Below the pieces are notes generated by a model. The model was not told the origin of the DNA. It saw nothing but the letters and a program-made list of their open reading frames with translations, and ran no database searches. DNA of 9,606 nucleotides from Gammaproteobacteria bacterium. Lineage in GTDB: Bacteria > Pseudomonadota > Gammaproteobacteria > Ga0077536. Shown piece after piece: positions 1-5,116 of the stretch (position 1 is the stretch's first letter; the number at the start of each line of letters is the position of its first letter). The stretch lies in assembly GCA_030639105.1 (NCBI GenBank), contig DAOWDI010000109.1, forward strand, positions 1 through 9,606. The letters run 5' to 3'. Both the position numbers and the translations under genes were made by a program.

Positions 1-323
1 CAGTAGATGATGAGCTGCGAAAAATCTGCATTGATATAGAAAAGAGATACGAGCTGAAATTCTTAGAGATTGGGACAGATAAAGACCATATCCATTTTTT
101 GGTGCAGTCGGTGCCGATGTACAGTGTGAAGAAGATTGTTCAGATGATAAAGAGTCTGACAGCGCGAGAGATCTTTTGCCGCTGTCCTTATGTAAAAAAG
201 AAGCTTTAGGGCGGCAAATTCTGGTCTGACAAATACTTTGCAAGCACTGTTGGAAAGCATGGAGATGAAGCGATGATCGGCAAGTATGTGGAAGGCCAGT
301 GGAGAGTATCAGAAGCTCCATAG
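1..323 (+). pseudogene. tnpA: IS200/IS605-family Y1 transposase (TnpA), 3' part, with an in-frame stop
   Basis: Reading from base 3, 106 codons run to the TAG at 321-323 and match the C-terminal two thirds of the small HUH/Y1 transposases that move IS200/IS605 elements as single-stranded DNA. Visible signatures are the HUH metal site in DHIHFLVQS (about 87-113), a KKL-stop-GGKFWSDKYF block where the family normally has LWGG.FWSDGYF, STVGKHGDE, and the segment IGKYVEGQ, whose Tyr is the expected nucleophile. The TAG at 207-209 stands where the family has a conserved Trp, so a single TGG-to-TAG change explains it. The gene's start lies left of the window. Its AT-rich, Lys-rich composition contrasts with the genes that follow, which suggests acquisition from elsewhere. 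It is probably inactive unless the amber codon is suppressed. Confidence 0.9.
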
Positions 324-363
324 TAACCATCAATTGGCACTGTTCTAGCAGGTTAGCACCGAA

Positions 364-417
364 TACCCCGTCAGCTTGCTGCGGGATAGTTTATCCTGCT
401 GACACAATATACTGTGT
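364..417. repeat. Cluster of overlapping inverted repeats, probable IS right-end hairpins
   Basis: GGATA (384-388) pairs with TATCC (392-396) across a 3-nt loop. GTCAGC (370-375) pairs with GCTGAC (398-403) around it, leaving an internal bulge. TACCCCG (364-370) can alternatively pair with CGGGATA (382-388) with one mismatch. A further ACACA...TGTGT repeat lies at 402-417. Such mutually exclusive foldings at the end of tnpA are typical of the single-stranded recognition structures bound by Y1 transposases. The assignment is inferred from position and shape. Confidence 0.5.
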
Positions 418-479
418 AGAGTTGGCAACGAATCCTGACTACAATGTCGTCCTAAAAGCCGAATGGGCGGCTATGCAAT

Positions 480-484
480 GGAGG
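480..484 (+). promoter_or_regulatory. Shine-Dalgarno site that sets the Sel1-gene start
   Basis: GGAGG lies 9 nt before the ATG at 494. It decides in favour of 494 over the in-frame ATG at 473 and the GTG at 299, neither of which has a comparable site or yields a signal peptide at the N-terminus. Confidence 0.8.
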
Positions 485-493
485 CATCAACAA

Positions 494-3049
494 ATGCGGC
501 GACGTATCCTCCTCGCTTTCTCCATCGTTTTCGTCTCCTTGTCGGTTTTGGCAAACGAGATCAGCATCGCCGATGCTGCTCTGATGCGTGGTGATTATGC
601 GAGTGCGGTAAAAATATTTGAAGACCTTGCGGCCAGCGGTGATGCGACGGCAATGGTTTGCCTGGCCAGTTTGTACCATCGCGGCGAAGGTGTCGATCGC
701 AATACGAAAAAGGCGGTGGCGTTATATCTTTCAGCCGCCGAATTGGGCCACCCCGAGGCGCAGTTCAACTTGGGTAATATGTATCTTCTCGGTGAGGGTC
801 TGCCGCAGGACAAAGATTGGGCGCTGACTTTCTATCGGCTTGCGGCTAGACAGGGACACCGGTTGGCTGGACAGAATATGCGCGAACTGTATCGCGCGCG
901 AGGGGCTACTCCCCCGGACCTTGGCGAGAGTGTGGGTGGTCAACCGGTGGCATCCGAAGACATGCCGGATCCAGAAGTGGTCGTCACCGCCCCGACCGAC
1001 TCAGCCTTCGTTCCGCCGGCCGTCGCCGAGCAAACGGCAGTCCTCGAATCGGAGCAGATCGTGGTACATCACGTCGAGGTAGCGGACAGCGAACCCATCG
1101 ACCGCGAGGTGCTGGAAACGGCCATGACTACCCAGAAGCTGGTACCCGCTGAGATAGAAATACGACTGCCCGCTGACAAATCCGCGTTGGCGAGCACCGG
1201 GGGTGCGGGGGTCGCAACGTCCGCGGAGGTACCCCAGAGTGAGGCCTCGCAAGCCGCTAGCGAGGTCTCCTCTGGCCTTATGGCCGAGACGGCGGGAGCT
1301 GAAGCGGGGCCGGCGCCGATGATTAGGCTCAAGGCCGTAGAAAGTCCCATCGAAAGAACCGCTGAGCCGGTTTCGGTCGACGAAGCCGGCGCGATCCAGC
1401 TTGCGCAGGAACAGGGCATAGAAGTAGAACTAGAGGGCCCCGTGGCGCCTCCGGCGGCGCGTGGAGCCCAACCCCTACTAAATCTCGATCAGGAAACCTT
1501 GACACCAAGAGCGTACGCGGAGCGCTTCGAGGGTGCAAAAAGAGCGTTGGCGCTGGAAAATTTCGACCACGGGATCGATAAGCTCACCGGACTGGCGGAG
1601 GACGGTTATGGTGAAGCGGCGTTGCTGCTCGCGGATATGGCGGAGCGTGGGGAGGGCATGCCAAACGATCCAGGGCTCGCGATGACGTGGCGGCGACGTG
1701 CGGCGGATCTGGGTAACGCCGAGGCACAATATCAACTCGCGGAACGCTATATGCGCGGTTGGGGCGTAGAGAGGGATGACGCGATGGCAATAACTTACTA
1801 CCGCGATGCCGCGCGTGGCGGCCACCCATCGGCGAAAGAGAAGATAGGAGTGATTTACGCCGATGCCAGTTTGCCGATCCCCAACTTCATGCGTCCGCGC
1901 GAGCCAATTGCGATCTATCCCTCCGCGCAAGTAGGGGATGAGTCAACCTCCGGGTCCACCGGCATCCACGATGAAGCCGTGGTTGCTGGCGCCAAGGAAC
2001 CCAAGTCCGCGGTGTCACCCGCGGCAAGCGATGTCTCCGAGCAGGCGCAGGCCGTCGAAGCGCAACTTGAAGCCGCTGTCGTCGCGCGGGTCGCGGCGGT
2101 GCCACCCCAAAAGGGGTTCTTCGGGCGTCTTAAGCAGTTTTTTTCGCGAGATGCCAAACCTGAACCGTCTCCCGCCGAGTATAGCGAAACGATTACCGTA
2201 ACGGATGGCAAAGCTGGTGGCGCGATGATAGATGAGCCGTTGAACGTTCGTGAGGACAACTTGTCGATGGTGGCGCAGACTGACCTGGCCTATCTTGAGG
2301 ACTTCGAACGAACGGAAGCGGCGGCGACGCCGGAAACAGCGAGTGCCGCAGCTGATCCGGAGGATTTCGCGGCCGCGTTACGGGATCCAACCGTCACTGA
2401 GCCAGAAGCAATTGTCGCCGCGGTGGGCATCGACCTGAAACTGGAGGCACCCATTAGCGCACCAGCGCCCTCGTCGACGGGGACCATTGATGAAGCGAAG
2501 CGTGCGCTGGCCGGGGGGCACTTTGTAGTGGCCGCCGCAATCTTCACACGGCTGGCGGAGGAGGGGAATGCAGACGCTCAGGCCTACATTGGTTACCTGT
2601 ATCACAAAGGCAAGGGCGTCGAAGCAGACCTCGGTAAGGCCGTCGACTGGTACCGCCGCGCCGCGGCCAAGGGGAACCGCGATGCGCAATACAACCTTGC
2701 TCTTGCCTATGCTTTCGGTGAAGGAGTTGCGCAGGATGATGCTGAGGCAGTGATGTGGTATCGACGCGCCGCGGAGCAGGGAAGTGCAATTGCCCAATAC
2801 AGTCTCGGCGTTTCCTACGCCTTGGGAGAAGGTGTGTCCCAGGACAATGTCGAGGCCGTTAAATGGTATCGAGTGGCGGCCGATCAGGGTTACGCGGCCG
2901 CGCAATACAATCTCGGCTATATGTATCGCTCGGGCCGAGCCGGGGTGCGCGATCTCAATGAGGCCATCAAATGGTATCGCCTGGCCGCGGCTCAGGGACA
3001 TCCAGGTGCGCGTGCCGATCTGGCGTCTCTGAATACCGATGACATTTAG
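494..3049 (+). CDS. Secreted Sel1-repeat (TPR-like) protein with three repeat blocks, 851 aa
   Basis: The start ATG at 494 is chosen because GGAGG (480-484) lies 9 nt upstream and the protein then opens with a signal peptide: MRRR, a hydrophobic core, and likely cleavage after Ala20 (SVLA-N). The open frame continues further upstream but only into insertion-sequence DNA. Eight 36-residue Sel1 repeats (pattern A.AQ..LG.MY..GEGV..D...A..WYR.AA.QG) occur as two (51-122), two (373-444) and four (693-836). Each block is preceded by a 22-25-residue TPR-like header (29-50, 348-372, 668-692). The linkers 123-346 and 445-667 are Ala/Pro/Glu-rich and probably disordered. The second carries a short amphipathic stretch, GFFGRLKQFFSR (541-552). 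Sel1 arrays are protein-binding solenoids, so a periplasmic or envelope scaffold is likely; the partner is unknown. It is probably cotranscribed with the methyltransferase 27 bp downstream. Confidence 0.93.
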   Translation: MRRRILLAFSIVFVSLSVLANEISIADAALMRGDYASAVKIFEDLAASGDATAMVCLASLYHRGEGVDRNTKKAVALYLSAAELGHPEAQFNLGNMYLLGEGLPQDKDWALTFYRLAARQGHRLAGQNMRELYRARGATPPDLGESVGGQPVASEDMPDPEVVVTAPTDSAFVPPAVAEQTAVLESEQIVVHHVEVADSEPIDREVLETAMTTQKLVPAEIEIRLPADKSALASTGGAGVATSAEVPQSEASQAASEVSSGLMAETAGAEAGPAPMIRLKAVESPIERTAEPVSVDEAGAIQLAQEQGIEVELEGPVAPPAARGAQPLLNLDQETLTPRAYAERFEGAKRALALENFDHGIDKLTGLAEDGYGEAALLLADMAERGEGMPNDPGLAMTWRRRAADLGNAEAQYQLAERYMRGWGVERDDAMAITYYRDAARGGHPSAKEKIGVIYADASLPIPNFMRPREPIAIYPSAQVGDESTSGSTGIHDEAVVAGAKEPKSAVSPAASDVSEQAQAVEAQLEAAVVARVAAVPPQKGFFGRLKQFFSRDAKPEPSPAEYSETITVTDGKAGGAMIDEPLNVREDNLSMVAQTDLAYLEDFERTEAAATPETASAAADPEDFAAALRDPTVTEPEAIVAAVGIDLKLEAPISAPAPSSTGTIDEAKRALAGGHFVVAAAIFTRLAEEGNADAQAYIGYLYHKGKGVEADLGKAVDWYRRAAAKGNRDAQYNLALAYAFGEGVAQDDAEAVMWYRRAAEQGSAIAQYSLGVSYALGEGVSQDNVEAVKWYRVAADQGYAAAQYNLGYMYRSGRAGVRDLNEAIKWYRLAAAQGHPGARADLASLNTDDI

Positions 3050-3076
3050 CGGCTCGTTCGCGGTCTTATCGTAGTC

Positions 3077-3691
3077 ATGGGACTATACCGTGAGCGTGTA
3101 TTTCCGTGGTTGCTGGACCACGTTGTTAGAGGCGAAGAGATCGAGGCGATTCGCGATCGCGTCATCGAACATGCGATTGGTCACGTCATCGAAATCGGAT
3201 CGGGAACCGGCGCTAATTTTCTGTGCTATTCGGACTCAATTGCATCTTTGACAACCGTTGATCCCAACCCGGGGATGAATAGAATGGCGCGTCGACACAG
3301 CAAATATCTGGGGTTTCCGGTAGACATGCGGGAACTCGATTGTGAACATCTCCCAATGAAGGAAGCCAGCTTCGATTGTGCGGTGACGACGTTGACCCTA
3401 TGCAGTTTGGCCGATGTCAAGAAATGTTTGAGGGAGGTCTATCGCGTGCTGAAACCGGGTGGGCGATTGCTGTTTCTCGAACATGGGTTGAGTAATTCCG
3501 AAACCGTCAGCCGTTGGCAACAACGTATCACGCCCTTGCAGCGTCGCGTGTGCGACGGCTGCCATCTGAACCGAGAGATAGATACGCTGATCCTCAACGC
3601 GGGTTTCACCGTCGAGGAGATGAAGAACTATTATCTGCAAAAAGTACCGCGTGCATTCGGATATATGTACGAGGGAAGCGCGACTAAATGA
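3077..3691 (+). CDS. Class I SAM-dependent methyltransferase, METTL7/UbiE-like, 204 aa
   Basis: This is a complete small Rossmann-fold methyltransferase. Motif I is VIEIGSGTGANF (37-48), the acidic residue that should bind the SAM ribose is Asp62 (TTVDPNPGM), the post-motif-II strand is FDCAVTTLTLCSL (99-111), and the motif III region is VLKPGGRLLFLEH (124-136). The tail, with CDGCHLNRE (159-167) and an NAGF segment (174-177), resembles the METTL7-like branch, some members of which methylate small thiols or lipids. The substrate here cannot be read from sequence. There is no transmembrane segment. The start at 3077 lacks a clear Shine-Dalgarno, but the N-terminus GLYRERVFPWLLD fits the family. 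It lies 27 bp after the Sel1 gene with no terminator between, so it is probably translated from the same message. Confidence 0.92.
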   Translation: MGLYRERVFPWLLDHVVRGEEIEAIRDRVIEHAIGHVIEIGSGTGANFLCYSDSIASLTTVDPNPGMNRMARRHSKYLGFPVDMRELDCEHLPMKEASFDCAVTTLTLCSLADVKKCLREVYRVLKPGGRLLFLEHGLSNSETVSRWQQRITPLQRRVCDGCHLNREIDTLILNAGFTVEEMKNYYLQKVPRAFGYMYEGSATK

Positions 3692-3700
3692 CCTGACGCG

Positions 3701-3725
3701 CCCTCGGTCTTGTGTTGACCGAGGG
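3701..3725. terminator. Hairpin between convergent genes, probable bidirectional terminator
   Basis: A perfect 9-bp stem, CCCTCGGTC / GACCGAGGG, closes a 7-nt loop (3710-3716). It lies 9 nt after the methyltransferase stop and 20 nt before the hsp20 stop, the usual place for a shared terminator. There is no T-tract on either side, so it may act together with Rho or mainly as an mRNA 3'-end stabiliser. Confidence 0.7.
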
Positions 3726-3745
3726 TACCGCGCCGGACGCCTTGC

Positions 3746-4195
3746 TCAGCTGTTGACGCTAATGCGCCGCGCTTTCGCTTTCTCGCCTTTTGGTATCACG
3801 ATTTCGAGGACGCCGTTTTTACCTTGCGCCGTGATCCCCTCGGCATTAGCACTGTCGGGTAATGAAAACCGGCGATAGAACGAACCGCTCACGCGTTCGA
3901 CTCGTCGAAATCCGTTTTGCTCCACATTCCGCTCCTCGGCGCGTTCGCCTTTGATCGTCAAAATCCCCTGTTCCATGGTGATCTCAATATCTTCGGGATC
4001 GACACCGGGCACGTCCGCAGTAATAACAAAGCGCACCGCCTGTTCTTCGATATCTACCGCCGGCGTCCAGTTGCTGGTCGCCACGCTTGAGTTATCGCCT
4101 TGTTCAAGCCCGCCGATCCGATTCTGAAAGGCCCTATTCACCTCGTCGTGAAGCTTCGTCAGCGTGCCCCATGGGTCATATGATACAAGTGCCAT
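3746..4195 (-). CDS. Small heat-shock protein, Hsp20/alpha-crystallin family, 149 aa
   Basis: This is an ATP-independent holdase that binds unfolding cytoplasmic proteins. The N-terminus MALVSYDPWG is typical of bacterial class A small HSPs. The alpha-crystallin domain spans roughly residues 43-137: WTPAVDIEE, ADVPGVDPEDI, GILTIKGERAEE, the GSFYRRFSLPD strand and KNGVLEIVIPK. A C-terminal I-x-V anchor (ISV, 145-147) docks subunits during oligomerisation. The ATG at 4195 is preferred over an upstream in-frame TTG (4207), because GGAGGT (4200-4205) sits 4 nt before the ATG and overlaps the TTG alternative. It stands alone on the minus strand behind a near-perfect sigma-32 promoter, so heat induction is expected. 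It converges on the plus-strand methyltransferase gene. Confidence 0.97.
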   Translation of the reverse strand: MALVSYDPWGTLTKLHDEVNRAFQNRIGGLEQGDNSSVATSNWTPAVDIEEQAVRFVITADVPGVDPEDIEITMEQGILTIKGERAEERNVEQNGFRRVERVSGSFYRRFSLPDSANAEGITAQGKNGVLEIVIPKGEKAKARRISVNS

Positions 4196-4199
4196 GATT

Positions 4200-4205
4200 A
4201 CCTCC
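4200..4205 (-). promoter_or_regulatory. Shine-Dalgarno of hsp20
   Basis: GGAGGT on the minus strand lies 4 nt upstream of the ATG at 4195. It fixes the start and excludes the TTG at 4207 as initiator. Confidence 0.8.
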
Positions 4206-4235
4206 AATAATTGCCAATTTGGCTGTTAGAGATAA

Positions 4236-4263
4236 AGATGGGGTCGTTCGCAATGGATTCAAG
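4236..4263 (-). promoter_or_regulatory. Sigma-32 (RpoH) heat-shock promoter of the hsp20 gene
   Basis: Read on the minus strand, CTTGAA (4263-4258) is followed after 14 nt by CCCCATCT (4243-4236). The sigma-32 consensus is CTTGAA, a 13-14-nt spacer and CCCCATnT, so both boxes and the spacing match. Transcription should begin near 4230, giving a leader of about 35 nt before the ATG at 4195. Confidence 0.88.
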
Positions 4264-4320
4264 TCGAACAAGCACGCTTTTGTTTTCGAGTGGCCGAACG
4301 TCGCGGTTGGACGATGCCGG

Positions 4321-4965
4321 CTAGATGGCAATCGACCTATTTGGTTCGGTATCTTGTTCCCGTTGCCGTGGGTTTTTGATCGCTTCTTCCAGCTGGCGCG
4401 CGAAGTGTTCGAGACGTTTGCGCAGCTCCGGGATCTGTTGCTTGAGCTGGTCTTCTATCCGTGATAGCTCGTGCTCTATTTGCGGCAGTGTGTGATCGAG
4501 TTCCTGAACTGAACGATCGATACCCTGTTGCAGTGCACTGCCAAAGTCATGAACCTTGTTGATAATCGCGGCGAGCTTACCGGCTGTCGCTACCGCGCTA
4601 ATCGTTTTCGCATAGTCGATCTTCCACCGCTTGTCTTCCATAACGAGATAGGTTTTCAATGGAAAACTCAGGGGCTTGTCTTCGCCAACCGTAACAGTTG
4701 TATCGATGAAGGCGGTTTCCTGCTCAATCACCGTGCGTTCGAGTACGGTATTCGTTACCGGTAAGATATCATCGAGTGAATCCAGGGCCACGGCGTCCGC
4801 GGCTGTAACATGGCGCTTGACGGCGCGGATGTCGTCTTGTTCTATAGCGGCCCAGAAATGTTCCGCCACGTCCTGCGGCGTGAGCTGGTGGGCGCACGAT
4901 GCGTTCAGTGTAATCAGCAGGATAAAACAGAAACGCAATAGTTTTACGGACATCTTCTCAGCCAT
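4321..4965 (-). CDS. Probable lipoprotein with an NTF2-like domain and C-terminal coiled coil, 214 aa
   Basis: No family is firmly recognised. The N-terminus (MAEKMSVKLLRFCFILLITLNASC) is a lipoprotein-type signal with the lipid-accepting Cys at 24. The box LNASC is slightly off consensus because Asn replaces the usual Leu/Val at -3. Residues about 29-125 (TPQDVAEHFWAAIEQDDIRAVK... and the strand DKRWKIDY) have the look of a DUF4878/NTF2-like alpha+beta domain. Residues about 145-200 form a charged heptad-like helix (LDHTLPQIEHELSRIEDQL and onward), ending in a short polar tail. Met5 is an alternative start; neither has a clear Shine-Dalgarno. It sits between hsp20 (125 bp away, with its own promoter) and the fimV-like gene (132 bp away), so it is probably an independent transcript. 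Membrane anchoring is inferred. Confidence 0.85.
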   Translation of the reverse strand: MAEKMSVKLLRFCFILLITLNASCAHQLTPQDVAEHFWAAIEQDDIRAVKRHVTAADAVALDSLDDILPVTNTVLERTVIEQETAFIDTTVTVGEDKPLSFPLKTYLVMEDKRWKIDYAKTISAVATAGKLAAIINKVHDFGSALQQGIDRSVQELDHTLPQIEHELSRIEDQLKQQIPELRKRLEHFARQLEEAIKNPRQREQDTEPNRSIAI

Positions 4966-4997
4966 TCGGAGTATCTGAACTTCGGTGAAGTTTATGC

Positions 4998-5048
4998 GTC
5001 ACCCGTACTCCAAGCAGGTAACCCCCCCAAGTCCCACTTAGTCACCCG
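4998..5048. repeat. 8-bp direct repeat upstream of the lipoprotein gene
   Basis: GTCACCCG occurs at 4998-5005 and again at 5041-5048, 43 bp apart, in the 132-bp spacer between the fimV-like gene and the lipoprotein gene. A C7 run and AAGTCCCACTT lie between the copies. The spacing is four helical turns, which would suit a regulator bound on one face of the DNA, but chance cannot be excluded. I saw no clear sigma-70 promoter here. Confidence 0.35.
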
Positions 5049-5089
5049 GATAGAATACTAGTTCCCGAACGGCTGCGATACCGTGGCGT

Positions 5090-5116
5090 GGCTACGGCTA
5101 CGGCAACGGCAACGGC
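5090..5116. repeat. Hexanucleotide tandem repeat at the 3' end of the fimV-like gene
   Basis: On the plus strand this reads two GCTACG units followed by two GCAACG units and a further GC. On the coding strand it is (CCGTTG)2 then CCGTAG twice, that is Leu-Pro codons, then two consecutive in-phase TAG codons. The first TAG is the annotated stop. A T-to-A change within the repeat unit created the stops, and copy-number change here would alter the protein's tail. Confidence 0.75.

Larger units (their letters stand above)
1..417 (+). mobile_element. Right-hand portion of an IS200/IS605-type insertion sequence
   Basis: The tnpA remnant is followed within about 40 bp by imperfect hairpins, as expected for this family, whose ends are subterminal hairpins rather than terminal inverted repeats. 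No tnpB follows, so this is an IS200-like tnpA-only element or a decayed one. The exact right boundary cannot be set, because the family makes no target duplication and the empty site is not available. The left end lies outside the window. Confidence 0.6.
324..493. other. Non-coding spacer between the IS tnpA remnant and the Sel1-repeat gene
   Basis: This 170-bp stretch holds the hairpin cluster described separately and then an ordinary-looking sequence leading to the Sel1 gene. A good Shine-Dalgarno (GGAGG, 480-484) sits at its end. I found no convincing -35/-10 pair for the downstream gene. TACAAT at 440-445 resembles a -10 box but has no -35 at a suitable distance. If the element inserted here, the native promoter of the Sel1 gene may have been displaced. 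Confidence 0.5.

Noticed and set aside
299..493. N-terminal extension of the Sel1 protein back to a GTG at 299 (916 residues)
   Set aside because: It would read through the end of tnpA and the IS hairpins, gives no sensible N-terminus, and hides the signal peptide. The ATG at 494 has GGAGG 9 nt upstream.
1478..1930. 150-residue open frame on the minus strand inside the Sel1 gene
   Set aside because: It is antisense to a strongly supported coding frame with clear Sel1 repeats, and it has no family motif or ribosome site. It is a product of high GC.
2378..3001. 207-residue minus-strand open frame opposite the last four Sel1 repeats
   Set aside because: Its internal regularity (repeated ...VDGL/FNGL... 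segments) is just the mirror of the Sel1 repeats on the other strand.
3746..4207. hsp20 start at the TTG at 4207
   Set aside because: The TTG overlaps the Shine-Dalgarno that serves the ATG at 4195, and the family N-terminus begins at MALVSYDPW.
4196..4230. RNA thermometer in the hsp20 leader
   Set aside because: The short AU-rich leader has only weak pairing such as CCAA with UUGG, and no FourU or ROSE-like segment that clearly covers GGAGGT. The sigma-32 promoter already explains heat control.
5026..5080. Sigma-E promoter for the lipoprotein gene (GGAACT on the minus strand)
   Set aside because: A GGAACT box is present, but no matching -10 at the right distance was found.
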